From: Nesterenkonia muleiensis
Lineage (GTDB): Bacteria > Actinomycetota > Actinomycetes > Actinomycetales > Micrococcaceae
DNA length: 64,000 nt
Assembly: GCF_003600155.1 (NCBI RefSeq)
Contig: NZ_QWLD01000022.1
Coordinates: forward strand, 1-64,000
Direction of reading: 5' to 3'
Made by a program: the position numbers and the translations under genes. This document shows, one piece after another, positions 25,607-34,424 of the stretch (the first letter of the stretch is position 1; the number at the start of each line of letters is the position of its first letter). The notes under the pieces are model-generated. The model saw nothing but the letters and a program-made list of their open reading frames with translations. It was not told where the DNA came from and did no database searches.

Positions 25607-26629
25607 TTGGGCATCAGCCGACGCCTGACACGACTGACCGCTGCCATGGCAGCAGCGTCGGTCCTTGCGCTGTCGGCATGCGGCGGCAGCGCGGAGCTCG
25701 CGGCTGGCGGTGCGGAGCCTGATTCCGTCGGCGGCACCCGCGTCGTCGTCGATGTCGAAGGCACAGAGGTCGAGGTCCCGGAGGCTCCGCGCCGTGTGGT
25801 GACGCTCAGTGAGCCGACCCTGGACGGAGTGCTGGCGTTGGGGCTGGAGCCGATCGGGACGGTCACCGGACGCGGCCAGGCCACAGTGCCGGCATATCTT
25901 CAGGACGTGGCCGGTGACCTCCCGGTCCTCGGCAGTGTGGCCCAGCCCAACTTCGAGGCTATCGGCGCCGCAGGGCCGGACCTGATCCTGGTGGACGGCA
26001 CCTCGGTCAACAACAACCCGGATGTGATCGCCGCACTGCGGGAGATCGCCCCGGTCGTCTACACCGGATATGCCGGAGGCGACTGGAGACTCAACTTCGG
26101 CCTGACCGCCGAGGCTCTGGGGAAGGAAGACCAAGCAGAAGAGATCATCGCTGACTACGACGAGCGCGCCGCAGCGATCGCCGCAGAGCTTGAACCGGAG
26201 TACGGAGACAAGACGTTCAGCATTGTCCGCTGGCAGGGCGGCGGGGCTGCCACCATCCTTCAGGAACTTCCGCCTGGAGCAGCCCTTGAGGACCTCGGAC
26301 TGGCGCGGCCGCCCAGTCAGGACATGCGCGGCCGCGGACACTCCAACCCGGTCTCCCTGGAGAACCTAGAGGAGATCGACGCTGACTACATGTTCTTCGG
26401 AACCCTCGGCGGCTCCAGCGTGGACAACCCGCAGGCAGGGGGGTCCGCTGATGTTGAGGAGGCCGAGTCGGCTCTTCAGACCGCTGTCGAGACCCCCGGC
26501 TTCAGCCAGCTCAAGGCCTATCAGGAGGGCAATATCATCCCGGTGGACGGCTCGGCATGGACTTCCACCGGTGGCCCGCTGCTGATGACCCGCATTATTG
26601 AAGACGTCCGGGAGGAACTCCTCAGATGA
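25607..26629 (+). CDS. Iron-siderophore ABC transporter substrate-binding lipoprotein
   Basis: 340 residues, TTG start with GGGGGT upstream. Lipobox LALSAC with the lipidated Cys at 25. Class III periplasmic-binding fold: RRVVTLSEPTLDGVLALGLEPIG at the start of lobe 1, PDLILVDGTSVNN, and a C-terminal lobe ending VREELL. The family binds ferric siderophores, haem or B12; the Fes esterase in the same operon argues for a ferric catecholate. First gene of the seven-gene rightward operon; its stop overlaps the next start (ATGA). Confidence 0.9.
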   Translation: MGISRRLTRLTAAMAAASVLALSACGGSAELAAGGAEPDSVGGTRVVVDVEGTEVEVPEAPRRVVTLSEPTLDGVLALGLEPIGTVTGRGQATVPAYLQDVAGDLPVLGSVAQPNFEAIGAAGPDLILVDGTSVNNNPDVIAALREIAPVVYTGYAGGDWRLNFGLTAEALGKEDQAEEIIADYDERAAAIAAELEPEYGDKTFSIVRWQGGGAATILQELPPGAALEDLGLARPPSQDMRGRGHSNPVSLENLEEIDADYMFFGTLGGSSVDNPQAGGSADVEEAESALQTAVETPGFSQLKAYQEGNIIPVDGSAWTSTGGPLLMTRIIEDVREELLR

Positions 26630-29277
26630 CAGCCAACGCACCGGTCCCGCACAGGACGTCGAGGCTGCAGCGCCTGCTGACGCTGCTGGTCACCACACTG
26701 CTGCTGATCTCGGCGTCAGCGGTCGCAGCCGGACCGGTCCACGCACAGCAGATCGCCGACGCCCTGGGCAGCGATGCGGTCCTGACCGGACCCGAGGAGG
26801 TGGAGTACGGCGAGGCGATTCAGATCTCCGGAACCGGCTTCCTCACCTCCGACGGGGAGCCCTCGGTGATGACCGTGCTGCTCGACGCGAGGTTCTCCGG
26901 GGATCCGGACACCGTCTACACCACACGCGATGTCCTCAACCCGGTCACTGTTGAGAGCGACGGCGACAAGCGGCTGCACGCGGTGGTGGAGGCAGCGGCC
27001 GACGGCAGTTGGGAGGCCACCATCCCGTTCCCCACTGCGGAGAACTCCACCGCCGGAGCCGGCACCCCGGCGTGGACTCCCGGCAGCAGCCATGAGATCC
27101 GTGTGCTCACCGGCAGCTACCGGACCGGGGACCAGATCCGGAGTATGCCCCTGGAGTTCACGATCAGCGGCGGCGACGGCCAGCAGCCGGGCGAAGGCCC
27201 CGATCCAGATGAGAGCCCCGAGCCCAGCGATCCGGCTCAGACTCCTGAACCCGGTGAGACCCCCCAGCCCGGAGCCCCGGAGTGGCCGCATGTCACCGTC
27301 ACCCACGGCTCCGGCGCCGTTGCCCACATCGAACGGGACGTGGGTCTGGCCGAGGGTGAGACGCTGCGGATCCGCGGGCAGGGATGGACGAACCAGGAGC
27401 GCACCAGTGGCTCCACCATCGCCATCAAGCTCAACTCCTCACAGACCGCACAGTACACCCGCGACGGCAACGACGTCGTCGTCCACCCCTCCGCCGGAGG
27501 TGATGACACCATCTGGGCGCTGCTGGCCCCGCAGAATCCAGAGGACCACCAGTACGTCTTCGAGATCGACGACGACGGGTCCTTCGACATCGAGCTCCCG
27601 GCTCCGGAGGTGCTCAGCGCCGGTCAGTACCTGAGCGTCCTGTTCCAGTCCGGACTGTTTCAGCCCGGTGACGTCACCCGGGCCGTGACCTCTGAGCCGC
27701 TGGTGGTCGGCGGAGTCCCCTTTGCCGATGAGACCGGGCTGGAGGCGGAGGTCACCTGCGTGCCCTCGGCAGGCCAGCCGACAGTGGAGATCGAGAATCC
27801 TGCCGCTGGCTTCGGGGAGGAGCTCATCGTCCACGGGCGCGGCTGGTGCCACCCGGAGGACGATCGCGGAGCCTCCGTGCTGGCCATCAAGATCGACGAG
27901 GGTGCCTACAGCCGGCTCGATGACTCTCTGCACCAGAACCGGACTATCTGGTACATCGTCAACGACGCCGACCCCGCCACCGGGGACTGGACCGCCCGTA
28001 TCGACCTGCCCGACGGCACCGCCGCCACCTCCGACCCTGCTCTCCCCGAAGGCGCCCACACCCTGCGGCTGCTCACCGGCTCGCTCAAGCCCGGCGATGC
28101 GCCCCGGACGGTCCTCTCCGAAGAGTTCGTCATAGGTCAGTACCAGCCGCTGGGCCCGCCGGAGCCGCCTGAGTACGGCCAGGACCTCACCGAGGACGCC
28201 CAGGGGCCGGTCAGCATCACCCAGTCCGCCCGTTACATCGACGTGACCATTCCCGGTGCCCAGGACGGAGACTGGATCTACCTGATGGGCTTCGCCGAGG
28301 ACGGTTCGCCGCGCACCTGGTGGGGCGGGACTTGGTTCCAGGTGGAGGACCAGCGGGTGCGGGCACCACTGGCCGAGACCGTGATGCCGCTTCCTGAGGA
28401 GCCGACTAAGCTCGCAGTGCTTTCCGGGAACCAGGGTGAGGCGGGACTGCTGCTGGGCTGGAAGTGGATCCATGGATCCTCGGTCCAGGGACCACCGGAC
28501 TCAGCACCGAGCGGAGACGGGGCGCCTACACGCAGCGATGAGTCCAGCACCGGCTCATCGCAGCCACGGAATCAGGTGCGCAGCACAACAGACTCATCCC
28601 CCGGCCGGCAGCCGGGGACCGGCTACGGAGAAACCCAGCACTACGGAATCGTGCAGAGCCCGCTGCAGAATCTTGGGCAGCCACTCGCGCAGCAGACCTC
28701 ATGGCACCAGGCACCTGGAGAATGGGTCCAGGAGCAGTGGGCGCCGGAGCTCGAGCAGCAGCCGGGTGCCCCTACAGCGGACCCGGCGCCGCCCCACGAG
28801 GAAGACCTCACCGAGGAGACCGCCGGAGAGCTCACCGTGTGGCTGGAGGACCAGGAGCTTGTTCTCCAGTTCCCCGGGGCAGACTCTGGCGACTGGCTCT
28901 TCCTCCACCTCTTCCCAGGCGCTCAGCCGCTGGGCTGGATCGAGGTCGACGACGAGCACCAGGTCCGCATCGATGTGACCGGAATGCCGCCGGGGGAGTT
29001 CCGCTTCTCCGTGCAGGACCGTGAGGGGGAGCTGATCGGTTGGGCGGAGCTCATCCACGAGGAGCACCAGGAGACCGGCACTGAACAGACCGCCGGCTCT
29101 GTGCTGTCACCACCAGAGACCGACGATCAGCCCGGGCAACAGCAGCAGGCCCCAGCAGTGTCATCGGGAGGGCTTCTGGGCCATAGCGACTGGGTGCTGA
29201 TCTCACTGGGCGCCGGGGCTCTCTTCGGCGTTGCCCTGGCGATGTTCCTCACCGGCCGACGAATACAGACGGCATAA
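26626..29277 (+). CDS. Secreted membrane-anchored multi-domain surface protein
   Basis: 883 residues. Signal peptide ending near VHAQQ (38-42). Three copies of the recurrent beta-domain: about 50-181, 236-360 and 385-504; each has GExLxIxGxGW, and the third has SVLAIKIDEG and a likely disulfide pair (Cys378, Cys408). A Pro/Glu-rich linker follows the first copy. Two shorter related modules (about 520-615 and 720-800; GDWIYLMGF and GDWLFLHLF) come next, then a Gln/Pro linker and one C-terminal helix (about 850-873) with a GRRIQTA tail. No LPXTG-like motif, so it is anchored by the helix. Embedded between the binding lipoprotein and permease genes with overlaps or short gaps, so tied to siderophore uptake. 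No known family recognised. Confidence 0.85.
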   Translation: MTANAPVPHRTSRLQRLLTLLVTTLLLISASAVAAGPVHAQQIADALGSDAVLTGPEEVEYGEAIQISGTGFLTSDGEPSVMTVLLDARFSGDPDTVYTTRDVLNPVTVESDGDKRLHAVVEAAADGSWEATIPFPTAENSTAGAGTPAWTPGSSHEIRVLTGSYRTGDQIRSMPLEFTISGGDGQQPGEGPDPDESPEPSDPAQTPEPGETPQPGAPEWPHVTVTHGSGAVAHIERDVGLAEGETLRIRGQGWTNQERTSGSTIAIKLNSSQTAQYTRDGNDVVVHPSAGGDDTIWALLAPQNPEDHQYVFEIDDDGSFDIELPAPEVLSAGQYLSVLFQSGLFQPGDVTRAVTSEPLVVGGVPFADETGLEAEVTCVPSAGQPTVEIENPAAGFGEELIVHGRGWCHPEDDRGASVLAIKIDEGAYSRLDDSLHQNRTIWYIVNDADPATGDWTARIDLPDGTAATSDPALPEGAHTLRLLTGSLKPGDAPRTVLSEEFVIGQYQPLGPPEPPEYGQDLTEDAQGPVSITQSARYIDVTIPGAQDGDWIYLMGFAEDGSPRTWWGGTWFQVEDQRVRAPLAETVMPLPEEPTKLAVLSGNQGEAGLLLGWKWIHGSSVQGPPDSAPSGDGAPTRSDESSTGSSQPRNQVRSTTDSSPGRQPGTGYGETQHYGIVQSPLQNLGQPLAQQTSWHQAPGEWVQEQWAPELEQQPGAPTADPAPPHEEDLTEETAGELTVWLEDQELVLQFPGADSGDWLFLHLFPGAQPLGWIEVDDEHQVRIDVTGMPPGEFRFSVQDREGELIGWAELIHEEHQETGTEQTAGSVLSPPETDDQPGQQQQAPAVSSGGLLGHSDWVLISLGAGALFGVALAMFLTGRRIQTA

Positions 29278-29289
29278 AGGAGACGTGTC

Positions 29290-30309
29290 ATGATCGCAGC
29301 AATCAGCAGAACCCTGGCAGGTCTGGCCGCACTCGTTCTGGCCTGCCTGATCGCCACCGCACCGGCACAGTCCATCCCGCCGGACGGTGCGGGTCCGGAC
29401 ACCCCGGGAACCTCCTCCACCACCAGCCCCACCAGCGGCCTGCGACCCGGCGACACGCTGAACTTCCGGGTGAGCGGCTTTCCCGGCGGAGAGACCCTTT
29501 ACATCAAGATCGACGACGGTCTGAACTGCTCCCAGGCCGCAGTGCACGGGGCTTGTGTCTACCATCAGCAGGCGATCCCCGCATCCGGCACTGTCAGCGG
29601 CTCCATCGTGCTGCCCCATGACATCAGCCCGGGCCAGCACTGGCTGCGCTTTCTGGCCTCGGAGGAGATGCGGGACAGCGGCGGCTCTGTCATCGGCACC
29701 CAGGGGTACACGTTGCGCGGACAGAACTTCACCGTCGCCTCCGGCTCGCAGGGTTCAGGAGGATCCTCCTCGAACGGAGGGTCCGGCAACGGCTCATCCT
29801 CCGGGGGCGGTTCCAGCAGCAGCGGCGGTGGAGGCGGCAGCTCATCCTCCGGTGGCGGAAACACGATCAGCACCACCCCCGGCGGACAGGGCGGGGGCCA
29901 GCTGAACGGTGCCTCCGGGAACACCGTCAACATCTCACCGGACATGCAGCAGCCCGACGGCGGATCCGCGGAAGCGGGTCAGGTCCAGGACGGTGTCCTC
30001 GACCAGGAGCAGGGCGAGGGTGCGCTTGCCGGGGAGGCTCTGGAGGTGGACTGGTCAAGCCACGAGAACGACGACGTTGACACCGATCAGGACGAAACGG
30101 ACAGTGGCGCAGCGGCACAGGCAGCGCAAGAGGCCCGCGAGTTTCTCGACCAGAGCCAGGACACCGAGGACGCTGATGCCCTTGCCGCAGCTCCTTCCGC
30201 CGGTACCGGCGGTTTTCCCTGGATCGGCGTTCTGGTACTCACAGTTCTGCTCGGCGCAGGAGGGCTTATCGTGGCGACGATGGTGCAGCGCCGCCGTGCT
30301 GAAGCATGA
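29290..30309 (+). CDS. Small membrane-anchored surface protein with Ser/Gly stalk
   Basis: 339 residues. Signal peptide ending APAQS near 27. One beta-domain (about 51-150) of the same type as in the two larger surface proteins: LRPGDTLNFRVSGFPGG, LYIKIDDG, two cysteines (80, 89) and a PGQHWLRFLAS segment. Then a Ser/Gly repeat stalk (about 150-200), an acidic region (about 250-300) and a C-terminal helix followed by QRRRAEA. Ribosome site AAAGGAGACG precedes the ATG; the stop overlaps the permease start. It looks like a short receptor held just above the membrane, possibly handing ligand to the lipoprotein. Confidence 0.83.
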   Translation: MIAAISRTLAGLAALVLACLIATAPAQSIPPDGAGPDTPGTSSTTSPTSGLRPGDTLNFRVSGFPGGETLYIKIDDGLNCSQAAVHGACVYHQQAIPASGTVSGSIVLPHDISPGQHWLRFLASEEMRDSGGSVIGTQGYTLRGQNFTVASGSQGSGGSSSNGGSGNGSSSGGGSSSSGGGGGSSSSGGGNTISTTPGGQGGGQLNGASGNTVNISPDMQQPDGGSAEAGQVQDGVLDQEQGEGALAGEALEVDWSSHENDDVDTDQDETDSGAAAQAAQEAREFLDQSQDTEDADALAAAPSAGTGGFPWIGVLVLTVLLGAGGLIVATMVQRRRAEA

Positions 30310-31304
30310 CCACCGCAGTTCGGGTGGCGTGGCTTGCGGCCGCGCTGAGCCTCACCCTGCTGCTCTGCGCGCTGAGCATCTCCATCGGTTCGCGCAGCAT
30401 AGCGGTCCTCGATGTCTGGGGGTTCCTGCTGCGGCCTGAGGAGACGGCAGAGGCAGCCGTGGTCACCCAGCTGCGGGTGCCGCGGACGCTGATCGCCGTG
30501 GTCGTCGGCGCCGCACTTGCGGTGGCGGGGTCGCTGATGCAGTCCCTGACCCGGAATCCGCTGGCCGACCCAGGAATTCTGGGTATCAACGCCGGGGCCT
30601 CGCTGGCGGTGGTGATCGCGGTGGCGGTGACCGGGATCGCCTCGATCATGTTCTACATGTGGTTCGCCTTCCTCGGCGCCGCGGCCGCCGCGGTCGGGGT
30701 CTACCTGCTGGGCAGTGGCCGCCGCCGCACGGCCACACCGGCCCGGTTGGCCCTGGCCGGTGTGGCGATCACCGCTGCCCTGACGGCCCTGGTGCAGACC
30801 ATCATTCTCACCAACCAGGAGGCATTCAACGAGTTTCGCTTCTGGACAGCCGGATCGCTGGAGGGCCGGGGCCTGGAGATCACCGGCGCCGCGGCGCCGT
30901 TCGTGGCGGCGGGACTGTTGCTGGCACTGCTGCTGGCCCCGGCGCTCAACGCCCTGGCCCTCGGCGAGCAGACCGGGGCGGCTCTCGGGGTGAGGGTCCG
31001 GCGCACCCGGGCGCTGACGTTTCTTGCGGTGACGCTGCTCTGCGGAGCAGGCACCGCCGCGGTCGGCCCCATCGCCTTCGTCGGACTCGGGGTCCCCTTC
31101 CTCGCCCGGGCCGCTGTGGGCCCAGATCAGCGCTGGTCCGTGCCGCTGTGTCTGCTCCTGGGCCCGGCCATGCTGCTGGCCGCTGACGTGGCCGGTCGGG
31201 TGGTGATCGCACCCCAGGAGGTGCAGGCCGGGATCATCACCGCTCTGGTGGGAGCCCCGCTGTTTATCACGATCGTGCGCCGTCGCAGGATTGAGGCACT
31301 GTGA
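30306..31304 (+). CDS. FecCD-type siderophore permease 1
   Basis: 332 residues with about 9-10 membrane helices. Family hallmarks: LRVPRTLIAVVVGAALAVAGS, QSLTRNPLADPGILGINAG and a C-terminal GVPFLARAAVGPD region. Forms the channel with the second permease and couples to the ATPase. ATG start overlaps the preceding stop. FepD/FhuB-half-like subunit. Confidence 0.92.
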   Translation: MTTAVRVAWLAAALSLTLLLCALSISIGSRSIAVLDVWGFLLRPEETAEAAVVTQLRVPRTLIAVVVGAALAVAGSLMQSLTRNPLADPGILGINAGASLAVVIAVAVTGIASIMFYMWFAFLGAAAAAVGVYLLGSGRRRTATPARLALAGVAITAALTALVQTIILTNQEAFNEFRFWTAGSLEGRGLEITGAAAPFVAAGLLLALLLAPALNALALGEQTGAALGVRVRRTRALTFLAVTLLCGAGTAAVGPIAFVGLGVPFLARAAVGPDQRWSVPLCLLLGPAMLLAADVAGRVVIAPQEVQAGIITALVGAPLFITIVRRRRIEAL

Positions 31305-32392
31305 GCGCCTCCTCGAAGGCCACTCCCGTTGGGACCGTTTCACATCCTGGCCAAGGCCGTAGCCGGCGCCATGTGGTGCTCCGCGCCTCGGGCCGATCGC
31401 TGAAGGTCGAACGCCGCACCCTGAGCGTCTGCGCGGTGATGCTGGCGGTCTGTGCCGGGTTGGGCACCGCGGGTCTGCTGCTGGGTGACTATCCGCTGAC
31501 GGTCAGGCAGGTGATCGGCTATCTCTTCGGCGATCACACCGACCCCCTGGCGGGGTTCTTTGTCCGGGAGCAGCGGCTGCCGCGGGTTCTGCTGGCAGTT
31601 CTGGTCGGCGCGGCGCTGGGCGTGTCCGGCCAGGTCTTCCAGTCACTGTCCGGGAACCCGTTGGGCAGTCCTGACATCATCGGATTCACCACCGGCTCGG
31701 CGACCGGAGCGGTGCTGCAGATCATTGTCTTCGACGCCGGGCCCGCAGGGGCCGCCGGAGGAGCTCTGCTCGGCGGTTTCGCCACTGCTCTGGTGGTGTA
31801 TCTGCTGGCCCACCGCGGCGGGGTCAGCGGTCTGCGGCTGGTGCTGGTGGGCATCGGCATCGGTCTGATGCTCGGGGCTCTGAACACACTGCTGGTGGCC
31901 CGGGCCTCCCTGGTCGCTGCCCAGACCGCCGCGCAATGGCTGGCCGGCTCGCTCAATGCCACCACGTGGTCGCAGGTCGGGCTCGTCTCAGCCGCGCTTG
32001 TCCTGCTGCTTCCGATGGCGCTGGTGCGCGGACGCACTCTCACCGCTATGACCCTGGGGGACGCTTCGGCGGCGGCGCTAGGCATCCGGCCAGAGCGCCA
32101 GCGGCTGGTCCTGGTGGTCTGCGGCGTCGCGCTTGTCGCGGTGGCCACTGCCGCCTGCGGCCCCATCGCGTTCATCGCGCTGGCCGCCCCGCAGCTGGCC
32201 CGCCGCCTCACCCGGTCATCAGGTGCCGGTCTGCTGCCTGCGGCCCTGATGGGTGCCTGTCTGGTGCTCGGCAGCGACATTCTGGCCCAGCGGCTCTTCG
32301 CCCCCACCCAGCTCGCCGTGGGAGTGGTCTCCGGCACTCTGGGCGGCATCTATCTGATCTGGCTGCTTGCTATGGAAAGGAGCCGACTGTGA
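31301..32392 (+). CDS. FecCD-type siderophore permease 2
   Basis: 363 residues, FepG-like partner of the preceding gene. A basic 45-residue cytoplasmic N-terminus precedes the first helix. Signature LRLPRVLLAVLVGAALGVSGQ followed by QSLSGNPLGSPDIIGFTTGS, and IALAAPQLARRLTRSSG near the C-terminus, the coupling region with the ATPase. GTG start overlaps the stop upstream; its own stop overlaps the ATPase start (GTGA). Confidence 0.92.
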   Translation: MSASSKATPVGTVSHPGQGRSRRHVVLRASGRSLKVERRTLSVCAVMLAVCAGLGTAGLLLGDYPLTVRQVIGYLFGDHTDPLAGFFVREQRLPRVLLAVLVGAALGVSGQVFQSLSGNPLGSPDIIGFTTGSATGAVLQIIVFDAGPAGAAGGALLGGFATALVVYLLAHRGGVSGLRLVLVGIGIGLMLGALNTLLVARASLVAAQTAAQWLAGSLNATTWSQVGLVSAALVLLLPMALVRGRTLTAMTLGDASAAALGIRPERQRLVLVVCGVALVAVATAACGPIAFIALAAPQLARRLTRSSGAGLLPAALMGACLVLGSDILAQRLFAPTQLAVGVVSGTLGGIYLIWLLAMERSRL

Positions 32393-33213
32393 CAGCTGCG
32401 GAGATGCCGACTCACCAGGCCCGACTCGCCGCTCGGAGACTGAGCGTGGGATATGACTCGCGGAAGGTCCTGGACGGTATCGCGGTGGAGATTCCCAACA
32501 ACACGTTCAGCGTGATCGTGGGCCCCAACGCCTGCGGGAAATCGACCTTGGTGAAAGCACTGGCCCGGGTGCTGCGGATCCAGTCAGGGGAGGTGCTGCT
32601 GGATGGCTCGCCGCTGTCCCAGTACACGCCCAAGGAGGTCGCCCGCCGGCTGGGCATGCTTCCCCAGGCGCCTCACGTCCCGGACGGGATTCTGGTGGAG
32701 GATCTCGTGGCCCGCGGGCGGTATCCGCATCAGGGTCTGTTCCGCCAGTGGAGCCAGGAGGACGCCGACGCGGTCGACACCGCGTTGCGCAGGGCGCGTG
32801 TTGAGCAGCTGCGCGACCGGCTGCTCACCGAACTCTCCGGAGGCCAGCGGCAGCGGGTGTGGATCGCGATGGCGCTGGCCCAGATGACCCCGTTGCTGCT
32901 GCTGGATGAGCCGACCACCTTCCTCGACATCTCCCACCAGGTGGAGGTGCTCAATCTCTGCCGGCGTCTGCAGCGGGAGGGAACCACCGTAGTGGCTGTC
33001 CTCCACGACCTGAACCTCGCCTTCCGCTACGCCGACCATGTGATCGTGATGCGCAGCGGGGGCATCGTTGCCCAAGGCCCCCCCCGGGAGGTGATCTCCG
33101 CGGAGCTGATCGAGAAGGTCTTCGACCTCTCCTGCCGGATCATCGAGGATCCGGAGACCGGCACCCCGCTGGTCATCCCCCAAAACCCTGACACTGCGGC
33201 GAAGGGAAGCTGA
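32389..33213 (+). CDS. Siderophore ABC transporter ATPase
   Basis: 274 residues from a GTG with GGAAAGGAG upstream; an open frame extends far upstream but lies inside the permease gene. Walker A GPNACGKST (45-53; Ala replaces the usual Gly), signature LSGGQRQRVWIAMAL, Walker B LLLLDEPTTFLD and switch His in VLHDLNLAFRY are all present. FepC/FhuC class. Powers import through the two permeases. Overlaps the esterase gene by one base. Confidence 0.95.
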   Translation: MTAAEMPTHQARLAARRLSVGYDSRKVLDGIAVEIPNNTFSVIVGPNACGKSTLVKALARVLRIQSGEVLLDGSPLSQYTPKEVARRLGMLPQAPHVPDGILVEDLVARGRYPHQGLFRQWSQEDADAVDTALRRARVEQLRDRLLTELSGGQRQRVWIAMALAQMTPLLLLDEPTTFLDISHQVEVLNLCRRLQREGTTVVAVLHDLNLAFRYADHVIVMRSGGIVAQGPPREVISAELIEKVFDLSCRIIEDPETGTPLVIPQNPDTAAKGS

Positions 33214-34424
33214 TGACCCTCCACCGCCCCGGGGCGAGGAACACCCTGCGCCGCCCACCCAAGCTGCCCCGGCCTGAGCCTGCCCCCCGGGTACCAGTAC
33301 CGGCGCTGCCGAAGAACCACCGCACCCAGCCCTGGCCGCTGATCAGCGAGAACCACGACGACGCCGGGGCCGGGACCGCCACTGTCACCTTCCTCTACGA
33401 ATCCCGCCGCGCCAAGACTGTCCTCCTGTTCGTCAACCGGCTCACCGATGAAAGAGACATCACCCGCAGCGAGATGGAGTACTTCGGTGACGGGCTGTGG
33501 GCACTCAGCTACCGCATGGACACCGACTGGCGGGCCAGCTACGCCTTCCTGGAGCACACCGGCTGCGGGGAACCCCCGTGGCGGACCGAGACGGACCAGC
33601 GCACCCTCCGCACCCTCCTGGACTCCGGCCGGTGCGATCCCCGAAACCAGCTGACCTGTCTGAACTCGGGAGGAACACCGTTCTCTGTGGTCGAACTCCC
33701 CGATGCCCCTCCGCAGCCACACCGCATCGAACTCCGGCACCCTAGCCTGCCGCAGAGCGCGGTGATCGCCGCAGAGCACAGTGTCGCCACTGCGTCGGGG
33801 CACCGGAGAGTCTGGGCACATCCGGTGGGGCGGCCAGGAGCTGCGGCCCCGCTGGTACTGCTGCTCGACGGCGAAACCTGGTTAACCCATCACCGCTTCC
33901 AGCTCAGTCTGGACAGTGCCCGCCAGGCAGGCGAACTCCCCGATCTATGGGCGGTGTTCATCAGCTCCGGCGCCAGGTCCGAGCGCTGGCAGTACCTGGG
34001 CCATCATGATGGTGCAGCCCGGGATCTGCCGGAGTCCATCCTGCCCTGGGCCCAACGGACGCTGGAGGCCGGCTACGAGCCGGCCTCCACTGTGGTGACC
34101 GGGCACAGTCTCGGAGGTATCAGCGCACTGTGGGCCCTGGCCCAGCACCCGGAGAGCATCGGGGCGGTCCTGGCTCAGTCGCCGTCGGTCTGGACCGACC
34201 CCGACGGCGCCTTGGCAGCGCATCTGCAGCAGACTTCCGGGCGCATTCGACTGGAGGTCGGCCGTCAGGAATGGGCCATGGCGGACCAGGTGCGGGAGCT
34301 GGCGGATGCGCTGGGCAGCACAGGCGCGCAGGTGGAGTACGCCGAGTTCAACGGAGGGCACGACTTTGCCTGCTGGCGCGGGGGCCTCATTGAGGGGATC
34401 ACTGCTCTGCTCGCTCCCCGTTGA
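33213..34424 (+). CDS. fes: Enterochelin esterase-like siderophore hydrolase
   Basis: 403 residues: an N-terminal Fes-type domain (to about 190; ALSYRMDTDWRASYAFL) and an alpha/beta hydrolase esterase domain with nucleophile Ser299 in GHSLGG and His383 in NGGHDFACW. Fes enzymes cleave ferric trilactone catecholates in the cytosol so that iron can be released. No signal peptide is visible, consistent with cytosolic action after import. Last gene of the operon; its final 26 bases overlap the end of the convergent GntR gene. Confidence 0.9.
   Translation: MTLHRPGARNTLRRPPKLPRPEPAPRVPVPALPKNHRTQPWPLISENHDDAGAGTATVTFLYESRRAKTVLLFVNRLTDERDITRSEMEYFGDGLWALSYRMDTDWRASYAFLEHTGCGEPPWRTETDQRTLRTLLDSGRCDPRNQLTCLNSGGTPFSVVELPDAPPQPHRIELRHPSLPQSAVIAAEHSVATASGHRRVWAHPVGRPGAAAPLVLLLDGETWLTHHRFQLSLDSARQAGELPDLWAVFISSGARSERWQYLGHHDGAARDLPESILPWAQRTLEAGYEPASTVVTGHSLGGISALWALAQHPESIGAVLAQSPSVWTDPDGALAAHLQQTSGRIRLEVGRQEWAMADQVRELADALGSTGAQVEYAEFNGGHDFACWRGGLIEGITALLAPR

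Noticed and set aside
29750-29880. Possible CRISPR or tandem repeat array
   Set aside because: It is degenerate Ser/Gly coding repeats in the stalk of the 339-residue protein; unit length and sequence vary.
22050-34424. Haem-uptake (hta/hmu) identity for the iron locus
   Set aside because: The surface domains show no HtaA-type or NEAT motifs, and a Fes-type esterase in the operon points to a catecholate siderophore.
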